This document shows, one piece after another, positions 53,710 to 62,745 of a stretch of DNA of 64,000 nucleotides (position 1 is its first letter; each line of letters opens with the position of its first letter). The position numbers were made by a program, and so were the translations under genes. Source of the stretch: Rhodospirillales bacterium 24-66-33 (GTDB lineage: Bacteria; Pseudomonadota; Alphaproteobacteria; Reyranellales; Reyranellaceae). The notes below the pieces were generated by a model. It saw only the letters and a list, made by a program, of their open reading frames with translations. It searched no databases and was not told the origin of the DNA. The stretch covers positions 60,498 to 124,497 of the forward strand of contig NCHQ01000015.1 of the NCBI GenBank assembly GCA_002281855.1, read 5' to 3'.

Positions 53710-54103
53710 GTCCGAAGAACAGGCTCACAAGACGCTCAGCGATGCAGGACGAAAGGTCCTCTCGGAGGTTCTGGGCGAATCCTATCTCGCCAAGCGCGAC
53801 GCGACCAACAACGATTTCTGGGGTCCGGCCCGCGCCTTCTCCGAGGAATTCGCCTACGCCTCGCTGTGGACCCGCGACGGGCTCGACCGCAAGCAGCGCA
53901 GCATGATCACCATCGCCATGCTCTGCGCGCTGAACCGCCCGCACGAGCTCAAGATCCACCTGGTGGGCGCCCTGAACAACGGCTGCACCAAGACCGAGCT
54001 GCGCGAGATCTTCACCCACGCCATCGCCTATTGCGGCTTCCCAGCCGCCATCGATGCGCTGCGTGTCGCCGAGGAAGTCCTGAAGGAACAAGGGAAGTTC
54101 TGA
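53708..54103 (+). CDS. Carboxymuconolactone decarboxylase family protein
   Basis: A 131-aa AhpD-fold protein of the PcaC-like branch: LNRPHELKIHLVGALNNGC and FTHAIAYCGFPAAIDALRVAEE. Such proteins act in protocatechuate degradation or as uncharacterised isomerases. AGGAGGAAGACGAC precedes the ATG. One base separates its stop from the aminotransferase gene, so they form an operon. Confidence 0.9.
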   Translation: MSEEQAHKTLSDAGRKVLSEVLGESYLAKRDATNNDFWGPARAFSEEFAYASLWTRDGLDRKQRSMITIAMLCALNRPHELKIHLVGALNNGCTKTELREIFTHAIAYCGFPAAIDALRVAEEVLKEQGKF

Positions 54104-54104
54104 C

Positions 54105-55286
54105 ATGAGTCTCGACATCGAGCGGATTCGCGCCGAGACGCCGGGCTGCGCCCACGTCCTGCATCTCAATGCGGCGGGCTCCTCGCTGCCCAGCCGCCGC
54201 ACGCTGGACGCGACCCTCGACCATCTGCGGCTCGAGGCCGAGATCGGCGGCTATGAGGCCGCCGACCGGGCGCGTCCGGTGCTCGACGGCTTCTATCCGT
54301 CGATCGCCACGCTGATCGGCGCCGAGCCCGGGGAGATCGCCTATGTCGAGAACGCCACGCGCGGCTGGGACCTCGCCTTCTACTCGCTCGACTTCAAGCC
54401 GGGCGACCGCATCCTGACCTGCGTCAGCGAGTATTCGTCGAACTACATCTCCTACCTGCAGGTGGCGAAGAAGACCGGCGCCGAGATCGTGGTCGTGCCC
54501 GACGACAAACACGGCCAGATCGACCTCGGCGCCCTCGAACGCGCCATCGACAAGCGCACCAGGCTGGTCTCGATCTCGCACATCCCGACCCAGGGCGGCC
54601 TGGTCCAGCCGGCCGAGGCGGTCGGCAAGATCGTGAACGATGCCGGCATCCTCTACCTGCTCGATGCCTGCCAGTCGGTCGGCATGATGCCGATCGACGT
54701 GAAGAAGATCGGCTGCGATTTCCTGTCGGCGACGGGACGCAAGTACATGCGCGGGCCGCGCGGCACGGGCTTCCTCTACGCCCGCACGCGCAGCACCTCC
54801 CACATCGAGCCGATCTTCCTCGACAATCACGCCGCCCGCTGGACCGGCGACAACGACTACACGGTGATGGGCGACGCCAAGCGCTTCGAGAACTGGGAGC
54901 GCTATTTCGCCGGCGTCATCGGCCTCAAGGTCGCCGCCGACCAGGCGAACGAACTCGGCATGCCGACCATCTGGGCGCGCCTGCGCCACCTGGCCGACGG
55001 ACTTCGCGAGCGGCTGAAGTCGGTGCCGGGCGTGACCCTGGCCGATCTCGGCGTCACCAAGGGAGCCATCGTCACCTTCGCCGTCGCCGGCAAGGAGCAT
55101 GGGACGCTGAAGCAGCAGCTCCGCGACCAGGGGATCAACGTCTCGGTCTCGACGCAGTTCTCCTCCCGCCTCGACCTCAAGGGACGCGGCCTGAAGGACG
55201 TGATGCGCGCCTCGGTGCACATCTACAACACCGACGAGGAACTCGACCGCTTCGTCGCCGCCCTCGACGCTGCGATTCGCGATTAG
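54105..55286 (+). CDS. Class V aminotransferase (cysteine desulfurase/isopenicillin epimerase-like)
   Basis: A 393-aa PLP enzyme. HLNAAGSSLPS at the N-terminus, ENATRGWDLAFYSL in the cofactor site, LLDACQSVGMMPIDV (Asp/His-equivalent) and the PLP lysine in LSATGRKYMRGPRGTGFLY. This is the NifS/CsdA-like fold. The specific reaction cannot be told; desulfurase, lyase or aminotransferase are possible. Confidence 0.89.
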   Translation: MSLDIERIRAETPGCAHVLHLNAAGSSLPSRRTLDATLDHLRLEAEIGGYEAADRARPVLDGFYPSIATLIGAEPGEIAYVENATRGWDLAFYSLDFKPGDRILTCVSEYSSNYISYLQVAKKTGAEIVVVPDDKHGQIDLGALERAIDKRTRLVSISHIPTQGGLVQPAEAVGKIVNDAGILYLLDACQSVGMMPIDVKKIGCDFLSATGRKYMRGPRGTGFLYARTRSTSHIEPIFLDNHAARWTGDNDYTVMGDAKRFENWERYFAGVIGLKVAADQANELGMPTIWARLRHLADGLRERLKSVPGVTLADLGVTKGAIVTFAVAGKEHGTLKQQLRDQGINVSVSTQFSSRLDLKGRGLKDVMRASVHIYNTDEELDRFVAALDAAIRD

Positions 55287-55350
55287 ACCGCAGGTCAATC
55301 GTATATGGCCTAAAAAGGCCGCGGTAGTTGGCGTTTCCAAGAAGGTGAAA

Positions 55351-55442
55351 GGTCCCTCACTGCGTTCGGGATGACAATTTTGTTGGGATTTGCGCCGTGC
55401 GCCGATCAAACAAACGCTGTCATCCCGAACGAAGTGAGGGCC
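55351..55442. repeat. Intergenic inverted repeat before the restriction system
   Basis: GGTCCCTCACTGCGTTCGGG with ATGACA (55351-55376) pairs imperfectly with 55418-55442 around a 41-nt middle. It contains the common alphaproteobacterial word TTCGGGATGACA. The rest of 55287-55584 holds nothing else I can name. Confidence 0.6.
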
Positions 55443-55584
55443 TTTTACCTCAGATGAGATTGCCCTGCCGTTCCGAGCGAGTCGGGTCAAGGACCACCCG
55501 CAGAACTTGCACTAAAGTCACGATTGGCAAACACTGCTCCGTCTCGAAGTCGCGTCAGCTCAGCCTTGGAAGTCGCCCCATTCA

Positions 55585-57039
55585 ATGTTCGAACAAGCCT
55601 TCAAAAACATCGACGACGCACTCTGGAAAGAAGCCGGCTGCACCACCGAACTGGACTATATCGAGCAGACGTCGTGGCTGCTGTTCCTGAAATACCTGGA
55701 CGGGCTGGAGGAGGACAAGGCGTCGATCGCGGCCCTCGAGGGCAAGAAGTACGGCTACATCCTCGACCAGCCCTATCGCTGGGAAAGCTGGGCCGCGCCC
55801 AAGGGCAAGGACGGCAAGCTCGACCAAAAGGCCGCCGCCACCGGTGACGATCTCCGCGATTTCGTCAATCAGAAGCTCTTTCCCTACTTGGCCGGCTTCA
55901 AGGCCCGTGCCACCGGTCCCAACACCATCGAATACAAGATTGGCGAGATCTTCTCGGAACTGAAGAACCGGATCGCCAACGGCTACAATCTCCGGGACAT
56001 CATCGACCACATCGACGAGCTGCGCTTCCGCTCCCAGACCGAGAAGCACGAGCTGTCACATCTCTACGAAGCCAAGATCCGCAACATGGGCAACGCCGGC
56101 CGGAACGGCGGCGAGTACTACACGCCCCGTCCGCTGATCCGCGCCATGATCCAGGTGGTGAAGCCCGAGGTCGGCGAGCGCATCTACGATGGCGCCTGCG
56201 GCTCGGCCGGCTTCCTCTGCGAGGCCTTCGACTACCTCCGCAACCAGGGCAAGCTCTCGACCAGCGACCTCAAGACGCTCCAGACGCGGACCTTCTACGG
56301 CAAGGAAAAGAAGGGCCTCGCCTACATCATCGGGATCATGAACATGATTCTGCACGGCATCGAGGCGCCGAACATCGTCCACACCAATACCCTCACCGAG
56401 AACCTGGCGGACATTCAGGACAAGGACCGCTACGACGTCGTGCTCGCCAATCCGCCCTTCGGCGGCAAGGAACGCAAGGAACTTCAGCAGAACTTCACGA
56501 TCCGCACCGGCGAGACGGCCTTCCTGTTCCTGCAGCACTTCATCCGTATCCTGAAGGCCGGTGGTCGTAGCGCGATTGTCATCAAGAACACGTTCCTGTC
56601 GAACACGGACAATGCGTCTGTCGCCCTGCGCAAGGAGCTGCTGGCCAGTTGCAACCTCCATACCGTGCTGGACTGCCCGAGCGGCACATTCCAGGGCGCC
56701 GGCGTGAAGACCGTGGTCCTGTTCTTCGAGAAGGGCGCACCCACGCGCAAAGTCTGGTTCTACCAGCTCGATCCTGGCCGCAACATGGGCAAGACCAACC
56801 CGCTCAACGATGACGACCTTGTCGACTTCTTGAAGCTGCAGAAGACCTTTGCAGACTCACCTAAGAGCTGGAGCGTGGCGGCCGAGGCTATTGATACAGA
56901 GACCTTCGACCTCTCCGTCAAGAATCCGAACGGTAGCGAAGAGATCGCGCACCGTAGCCCGCAAGCCATCATGGAAGAAATCGCTGCGCTGGACGCGGAG
57001 AGCGCGGAGATACTCGAAAACATCCGGGCGCTCCTATGA
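55585..57039 (+). CDS. hsdM: Type I restriction-modification methyltransferase subunit
   Basis: A 484-aa N6-adenine methyltransferase subunit. The N-terminal helical domain is complete (MFEQAFKNIDDALWKEAG), SAM motif I is DGACGSAGFLCEAFDYL, and the catalytic motif IV is LANPPFGGKE. It methylates adenines in both half-sites as part of HsdM2S. It starts a hsdM-hsdS-hsdR operon; the stop overlaps hsdS (ATGA at 57036-57039). Confidence 0.96.
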   Translation: MFEQAFKNIDDALWKEAGCTTELDYIEQTSWLLFLKYLDGLEEDKASIAALEGKKYGYILDQPYRWESWAAPKGKDGKLDQKAAATGDDLRDFVNQKLFPYLAGFKARATGPNTIEYKIGEIFSELKNRIANGYNLRDIIDHIDELRFRSQTEKHELSHLYEAKIRNMGNAGRNGGEYYTPRPLIRAMIQVVKPEVGERIYDGACGSAGFLCEAFDYLRNQGKLSTSDLKTLQTRTFYGKEKKGLAYIIGIMNMILHGIEAPNIVHTNTLTENLADIQDKDRYDVVLANPPFGGKERKELQQNFTIRTGETAFLFLQHFIRILKAGGRSAIVIKNTFLSNTDNASVALRKELLASCNLHTVLDCPSGTFQGAGVKTVVLFFEKGAPTRKVWFYQLDPGRNMGKTNPLNDDDLVDFLKLQKTFADSPKSWSVAAEAIDTETFDLSVKNPNGSEEIAHRSPQAIMEEIAALDAESAEILENIRALL

Positions 57040-57560
57040 GAGCAGATTGGAGCAAAAAATGCTTCGAGGATTGCATCGAAAGCGTTGTTTACACACAGAA
57101 GATTCAACGCAAAGACTTCCTGTCCACGGGGCAATTCCCGATTGTCTCGCAAGAGGAAGACTTTATTAACGGCTATTGGGACAGAGACGCAGATCTATTC
57201 AGAGTCGCATCACCAGTTATCGCTTTCTCAGTGTCGGGCAAATACTGGGTGAACAACCACGCGCACATTCTGAAATTCAACAATATGGCGACCCAGCGAT
57301 TCGTTGAGTTCTATTTGGAGAGCACAAAGCTTGACGAATACATCACCGGCGCGGCTCAGCCGAAACTCAACCAGAAAGCACTGAACTCTATTCCAATTCC
57401 TATTCCGGGCTCACTCGAAGCACAGGCTGAAATTGTTGAGAGTTTTGTATCTGTTCGCAGGAAGACCCATAATCTCGCGACGCTCTACGAGCATAAGCTG
57501 ACATCGCTGGAGGCACTAAAGAAGTCGCTCCTGTATCAAGCGTTCACTGGGAATTTGTAG
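57036..57560 (+). CDS. hsdS: Type I specificity subunit of half size (single target-recognition domain)
   Basis: Only 174 aa, whereas a normal HsdS of about 400 has two recognition domains. It holds one recognition domain (residues 1 to about 120, with KYWVNNHAHILKFNN and GAAQPKLNQKALNSIPIPIPGSLEAQAEIVESF) and one C-terminal spacer helix ending LKKSLLYQAFTGNL. A short deletion after PVIAF is possible, because the strand normally between there and the WVNNHAH stretch is missing. Base composition is visibly lower in GC than hsdM and hsdR, which fits recombination at the specificity gene. Two copies could dimerise to form a symmetric site. Confidence 0.88.
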   Translation: MRADWSKKCFEDCIESVVYTQKIQRKDFLSTGQFPIVSQEEDFINGYWDRDADLFRVASPVIAFSVSGKYWVNNHAHILKFNNMATQRFVEFYLESTKLDEYITGAAQPKLNQKALNSIPIPIPGSLEAQAEIVESFVSVRRKTHNLATLYEHKLTSLEALKKSLLYQAFTGNL

Positions 57561-57566
57561 GGTTCT

Positions 57567-59936
57567 ATGAACGAAGCCGAGACCCGCGCCGAGCATATCG
57601 ATCCCGCCCTGAAGGCGGCGGGCTGGGGCCTGGTCGACGGCAGCCGCATACGTCGCGAGCACATCACGCCCGGCCGCATCGAAGGCAAGGGGCGGCGCGG
57701 CAAGGGGCTGACGGCGGACTACGTGCTGGTCTATCGCAACCGCAAGCTCGCCGTGCTGGAGGCCAAGGCCTGGGACAAGCCGCTGACCGAGGGTGTGGCA
57801 CAGGCCAAGGACTATGCCGCCAAGCTCCAGGTCCGCTTCGGTTACTCCAGCAATGGGCAAGGGCTCTACGGCATCGACCGGCAAACCGGCCACGAGGGCG
57901 TGGCTGACGGCTACCCGACACCGGACGAACTCTGGGAGCGAACCTTCGGCCAGCAGAACATCTGGCGCGACCGCTTCGCGTCGGTGGCCTTTCCCGACAA
58001 GAGCGGCACCTGGGACCTTCGCTTCTATCAGGAGATCGCCGTCAACCGGGTGCTGGACGCCATCGCGGGCGGCCGTGATCGCATCCTGCTGACCTTGGCC
58101 ACCGGCACCGGCAAGACCTCGATCGCGTTCCAGATCGCCTGGAAGCTGTTCCAGACCCGCTGGAATCTTGGCGACTGGAAGAAGGAGGGCGAGCCGTCGC
58201 GCCGGCCACGCATCCTGTTCCTGGCCGACCGCAACACGCTGGCTGACCAAGCCTACAACGACTTCACCTCGTTCGCAGCCTTCCAGGATTCGGCGCTGGT
58301 GCGCATCACGCCCGGCGAGATCGCCAAGAAGGGCAAGGTGCCGACCAACGCCAGCGTGTTCTTCACCATCTTCCAGACCTTCATGAGCGGGCCGCCGAAG
58401 GACGGGCAGCCCTCGCCCTATTTCGGCGAGTATCCGCCGGACTTCTTCGATTTCGTCGTGATCGACGAGTGCCACCGGGGCGGCGCCAGCGACGAGAGCA
58501 CGTGGCGGGACATCCTCACCTACTTCAAGCCGGCCGTGCAGCTCGGCCTGACGGCCACGCCCAAGCGCAAGGGCAACGTCGACACCTACGCCTATTTCGG
58601 CGAGCCGGTTTACACCTACTCGCTGAAGGAGGGCATCAACGACGGCTTCCTGACGCCGTTCCGGGTGAAGCAGTTCGCAACGAGCCTGGACGATTACACC
58701 TACACGCCCGACGACGCCGTGGTGGATGGCGAGGTGGTTCCCGGCAAGCGCTACACCGAGAGCGACTTCAACAGGACCATCATCATCCGGGAGCGCGAGG
58801 CACACCGGGTGAAGATCTTCATGGAGCTGATCGACCAGAAGCAGAAGACGCTGGTCTTCTGCGCCACCCAGGATCACGCTCTGATGGTGCGCGACCTCAT
58901 CAACCAGGTGAAGACCAGCACCGACCCGGATTATTGCCACCGCGTGACGGCCAACGACGGTGCGCTCGGCGACCAGTACCTCAAGACCTTCCAGGACAAT
59001 GAGAAGACGATCCCGACGATCCTGACCACGTCGCAGAAACTCTCGACCGGGGTGGATGCCCGCAACATCCGCAACATCGTCCTGATGCGGCCGGTCAATT
59101 CCATGATCGAGTTCAAGCAGATCATCGGGCGAGGGACGCGCCTCTATGACGGCAAGGATTATTTCACGATCTATGATTTCGTGAAGGCACACCATCATTT
59201 CAGCGATCCGGAGTGGGACGGCGAACCCGAGGACCAGACGACCGAAAAGCCCAAGGGTTTTGGCGAAGAAAAGGAGCGGTGGCCGACCGACGGGGCAGAT
59301 GATGACGGCGGCGACGAGGCCCCGAAGCCCCGGAAGCTGATCGTCAGGCTGGCGGACGGCAAGGAGCGCACGCTTCAGCACATCGTGGCGACGACTTTCT
59401 GGAGCCCCGACGGCACGCCGATGTCGGCCAAGCAGTTCCTGGAGAGCCTCTACGGCGCGCTGCCAGACCTCTTCAAGGACGAGGACGAGTTGAGAGCCCT
59501 CTGGAGCGATCCGGCCACGCGCCGGAAGCTGCTCGACGGGCTGGGCGAGCGCGGGTTCAGCAAGGACATGCTGGGCGAAATGCAGAGGGTCATCGACGCC
59601 GAGAAAAGCGACCTGTTCGATGTGCTGGCGTACATCGCCTTCGCCCGGCCGCCTTTGTCCCGCGAAGCTCGGGCGGAGACGGCGCGAGGCGAGATACAGA
59701 CCGCGTTCGACGACAAGCAGCAGGGTTTCCTGGATTTCGTGCTCTCGCAGTACGTCAAGGAAGGCGTCGACGAACTAGATCAGGAGAAGCTGCCTCCCCT
59801 GCTCAATCTCAAATACGGCGCCCTGGCAGATGCGATCGCCGATCTCGGCGACCCGGAGAAGATTCGGCAGGTATTCGTCGGCTTCCAGAAGTTCCTGTAT
59901 CGCGGCCCGGCGCAACAGGCCGACGACCAGGACTAA
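57567..59936 (+). CDS. hsdR: Type I restriction endonuclease motor subunit
   Basis: A 789-aa translocase/nuclease. The N-terminal nuclease has ADYVLVYRNRKLAVLEAKAW (D and ExK), followed by the superfamily 2 helicase: Walker A LATGTGKTS, DECH box VVIDECHRGG, LGLTATPKRKG and motif VI IGRGTRL. The length is that of EcoEI-like type IA/B HsdR. Acts with HsdM2S to cut unmodified DNA at a distance. Confidence 0.95.
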   Translation: MNEAETRAEHIDPALKAAGWGLVDGSRIRREHITPGRIEGKGRRGKGLTADYVLVYRNRKLAVLEAKAWDKPLTEGVAQAKDYAAKLQVRFGYSSNGQGLYGIDRQTGHEGVADGYPTPDELWERTFGQQNIWRDRFASVAFPDKSGTWDLRFYQEIAVNRVLDAIAGGRDRILLTLATGTGKTSIAFQIAWKLFQTRWNLGDWKKEGEPSRRPRILFLADRNTLADQAYNDFTSFAAFQDSALVRITPGEIAKKGKVPTNASVFFTIFQTFMSGPPKDGQPSPYFGEYPPDFFDFVVIDECHRGGASDESTWRDILTYFKPAVQLGLTATPKRKGNVDTYAYFGEPVYTYSLKEGINDGFLTPFRVKQFATSLDDYTYTPDDAVVDGEVVPGKRYTESDFNRTIIIREREAHRVKIFMELIDQKQKTLVFCATQDHALMVRDLINQVKTSTDPDYCHRVTANDGALGDQYLKTFQDNEKTIPTILTTSQKLSTGVDARNIRNIVLMRPVNSMIEFKQIIGRGTRLYDGKDYFTIYDFVKAHHHFSDPEWDGEPEDQTTEKPKGFGEEKERWPTDGADDDGGDEAPKPRKLIVRLADGKERTLQHIVATTFWSPDGTPMSAKQFLESLYGALPDLFKDEDELRALWSDPATRRKLLDGLGERGFSKDMLGEMQRVIDAEKSDLFDVLAYIAFARPPLSREARAETARGEIQTAFDDKQQGFLDFVLSQYVKEGVDELDQEKLPPLLNLKYGALADAIADLGDPEKIRQVFVGFQKFLYRGPAQQADDQD

Positions 59937-59949
59937 CGAGGAAACCACG

Positions 59950-60018
59950 ATGGCGATCACTGCTACTGGCGAACTCGACCGCTTCGTCGCGGCGCTGCGA
60001 CCGCTCGCGGCCGGCTAG
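59950..60018 (+). pseudogene. 22-codon ORF with good ribosome site after hsdR, possible remnant
   Basis: MAITATGELDRFVAALRPL, then AAG and TAG. CGAGGAAACCACG lies just upstream, so it is likely translated from the hsd transcript, but it is far too short to compare with any family. It may be the stump of a fourth operon gene. Confidence 0.3.
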
Positions 60019-60026
60019 GCGGCGGC

Positions 60027-60995
60027 ATGCCGATCATCGCGCCGTCGGCATCGTGGCTGCTGGTCGTCGCGGAGACCGGGTCGATCCGGCGCGCGGCGAC
60101 GCGGCTCAACCTCTCGCCGTCGGCGGTGAACCGGCAGATCCTGAACCTCGAGGCCGAGTACGGCGCGGCGCTGTTCGAGCGGCTGCCGCGCGGCATGCGG
60201 CTCACGCCCGCCGGCCAGATGGTGGTGGCGGAAGTCCAACGCTGGCAGCACGACCATGCGCAGCTCGTGCAGCATATCGGCCAGCTGCGCAGCATGGTGC
60301 GCGGGCACGCCTCGCTCGGCCTCATGGAGAGCTTCTCGCGCACCGTCGTGTCGCGACTGATGAGCCATATGCGCGAACGCCAGTCCTTGGTCTCGCTCGA
60401 GGTGTTGATGGGCGGCACGGCGGAGATCGTCGACCGGCTGGTCGCGGGAAAGCTCGACCTCGCCATCTGCTACGCCGTGCCCAAGATGCCGGAGATCCGC
60501 GTGCTGGCGTCGATCCAGCCCAGTTCGGGAATCGTCGTGGCGCGGGATCATCCGCTGGCCGGCCGCAAGTCGATCCGGCTGGCAGAGTGCGCCAACTACA
60601 GTTTCGTCTTTCCCGATTCGTCGCTCACCTCGCGGCGCATCCTGGAAACCGCGCTGGAGCGCGCCAAGGTCCATTTCGCCGGCGTGGTCACGACCAACTC
60701 CGTCGAGGTGATGAAGATGCTGGTGCGCGAGCATCGCCAGATCGCGCTGCTCAGCCTGCCCGACATCGGGGCGGACTTCGCCGACCGCGACCTCGTGCAC
60801 ATCCCGCTGGCAGACCGCCAGGTCCGCGGCTCGCACCTGTCGCTGATCGCCCCGCGCCACGCCAAGCCGTCCCCGGTCGCTGCCATGCTGGCGGAATTCC
60901 TGCGGGAAGAATTGCAGGGCCTGCCGGCGCGCCGCGCCTGGACCGGCAGCCTGCGCGAAGTCGGCGGGACAAAGGCGGGACGCGGCCGGTCCTGA
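60027..60995 (+). CDS. LysR family transcriptional regulator
   Basis: A 322-aa regulator. The winged helix-turn-helix reads SIRRAATRLNLSPSAVNRQILNLEAEYG, with the effector-binding domain from about residue 90. It is oriented with the ABC binding-protein gene (158 bp downstream), which it may control. It begins 8 bp after the short ORF at the end of the hsd operon, a possible boundary of that island. Confidence 0.9.
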   Translation: MPIIAPSASWLLVVAETGSIRRAATRLNLSPSAVNRQILNLEAEYGAALFERLPRGMRLTPAGQMVVAEVQRWQHDHAQLVQHIGQLRSMVRGHASLGLMESFSRTVVSRLMSHMRERQSLVSLEVLMGGTAEIVDRLVAGKLDLAICYAVPKMPEIRVLASIQPSSGIVVARDHPLAGRKSIRLAECANYSFVFPDSSLTSRRILETALERAKVHFAGVVTTNSVEVMKMLVREHRQIALLSLPDIGADFADRDLVHIPLADRQVRGSHLSLIAPRHAKPSPVAAMLAEFLREELQGLPARRAWTGSLREVGGTKAGRGRS

Positions 60996-61153
60996 AGAGA
61001 CCACCAGCCGACCGTACGAAAAAACCGCACACTCCGTCCCGAAACTAGCGCTTTTCAGCGTCGCGGCATGGCCTTCATGCTGACGGGCCGAAACGGGACC
61101 GCGGGCGTGGCATGACGCGTGCACCGACGGCTTCCGAATCGAGGAACCCCTGC

Positions 61154-62734
61154 ATGACCCATTTTCGCTCCTGGTCGCTGGCCGCGCTGGCCGCTTCCAC
61201 TTTCCTGGCCGCCTTGCCCGCGCAGGCGCAGACACAAGCCACGACCCTCACGGTCGCGCCCGAGACGCTGAGCCGCGTCCTCGACCCGCATTTCACGACG
61301 TCGTTCACGACGCGTGACCTGGGCTACCTGATCTACGACACGCTGTTTGCGGTCGACGACACGTTCGCGCCCAAGCCGCAGATGGTCGAGCGCTACACGA
61401 TCAGCCCCGACAAGCTCACCTACACCTTCGTGCTGCGGCCGGGCCTGAAGTGGCACGACGGCCAGCCGGTCACCGCCGCGGACTGCGTCGCCTCGATCCG
61501 GCGCTGGGCCTCGCGCGACAGCATGGGCCAGACGCTGGCCAAGTTCACCGCCTCGCTGGAAGCGGCCGACGCCAATACGATCAAGCTGGTGCTGAAGGAG
61601 CCCTACGGGCTGGTGCTCGACAGCCTGGCCAAGATCGGGGCGCCCGTGCCGTTCATGATGCCGGAGCGCATCGCCAAGACGCCCGGCAGCGAGCAGGTGA
61701 AGGAGATCGTCGGCTCCGGCCCCTACAAGTTCCGCGCCGACCTGCACGAGCCCGGCGTCAAGATCGTCCTCGACAAGTTCGCCGACTACAAGCCGCGCAG
61801 CGAGCCGCCCAACTGGGCCTCGGGCGCCAAGATCGCGAAGATGGACAGGGTCGAGATGCTGGGCATGCCGGACGCGCAGACCCAGGTGAGCGCGCTCATC
61901 AGGGGCGAGGTCGACTATCTCGAGCGCGTGCCGGCCGACCTGCTGCCGCTGTTCGATGCCAAGTCCGGCGCGAAGGCCGAGGTCGTGAGCAAGTACGGCT
62001 TCCAGGCCATCATGCGCATGAACCACCTGCAGCCGCCGTTCGACAATCTCAAGGTGCGGCAGGCGATCGCCAAGGCCATCGACCGCTCGATGTATGCCGG
62101 CGTGGTAGCCGGCGATCCGAAGTTCGCCACCGACTGCGCGGCCATGTTCGGTTGCGGCATGCCCTATGAGAGCAAGGCCGGCATCCCGTCGCGCGATATC
62201 GCCGCCGCCAAGGCACTGCTCAAGGAGGCCAATGTCGACCTGTCGAAGCCGCTGGTGATGCTGCATGTCGCCAACGCGCCGGGCATCGCCGCGCTGGGCA
62301 ACGTCACGCGTCAGGTGCTGGTCGATCTCGGCTTCAAGGTCGACATGGTGTCGATGGACTTCCAGACCTTCGCCACGCGCCGGCTCAATACGGGCCCGGT
62401 CGACAAGGGCGGCTGGAACCTCGCCCACACCACGAACTCCGTGCCCGACCAGGGCAATCCGCTCAGCAACCCGTTCCTCGTGGCCTCTGGCCCGCCCGCC
62501 TCCGCCTGGGGCTGGCCGAAGGACGAGAAGACGGAGGAGCTGCGCCTGAAGTTCGCCACAGCGCCCGACGAGGCGGCGCGCAAGGCGATCGCGACCGAGA
62601 TCCAGGTCCGCGCCTACGAGCAGGTCCTCTATCTGCCGCTGGCGCAGTTCACGACCCCGTCGGCCTGGCGCAACAACCTCGAAGGCGTGCTGAAGTCGCC
62701 GGTCATGCTGCTCTACAACATCGAGAAGAAGTGA
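61154..62734 (+). CDS. ABC transporter substrate-binding protein, family 5 (peptide/opine type)
   Basis: A 526-aa periplasmic binding protein with a Sec signal peptide (LAALAASTFLAALPAQAQ, cleavage near residue 25). Family 5 landmarks: YLIYDTLFAVDDTFAPKPQMVER, YTFVLRPGLKWHDGQPVTAADCVASIRRW and GSGPYKFR. I start at the ATG at 61154; an in-frame ATG at 61112 lies further upstream. No permease genes follow within the window; the next gene is an adenosine deaminase-like enzyme 11 bp later, hinting that a nucleoside or related compound may be imported. Confidence 0.9.
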   Translation: MTHFRSWSLAALAASTFLAALPAQAQTQATTLTVAPETLSRVLDPHFTTSFTTRDLGYLIYDTLFAVDDTFAPKPQMVERYTISPDKLTYTFVLRPGLKWHDGQPVTAADCVASIRRWASRDSMGQTLAKFTASLEAADANTIKLVLKEPYGLVLDSLAKIGAPVPFMMPERIAKTPGSEQVKEIVGSGPYKFRADLHEPGVKIVLDKFADYKPRSEPPNWASGAKIAKMDRVEMLGMPDAQTQVSALIRGEVDYLERVPADLLPLFDAKSGAKAEVVSKYGFQAIMRMNHLQPPFDNLKVRQAIAKAIDRSMYAGVVAGDPKFATDCAAMFGCGMPYESKAGIPSRDIAAAKALLKEANVDLSKPLVMLHVANAPGIAALGNVTRQVLVDLGFKVDMVSMDFQTFATRRLNTGPVDKGGWNLAHTTNSVPDQGNPLSNPFLVASGPPASAWGWPKDEKTEELRLKFATAPDEAARKAIATEIQVRAYEQVLYLPLAQFTTPSAWRNNLEGVLKSPVMLLYNIEKK

Positions 62735-62745
62735 GGATCGCCGCC

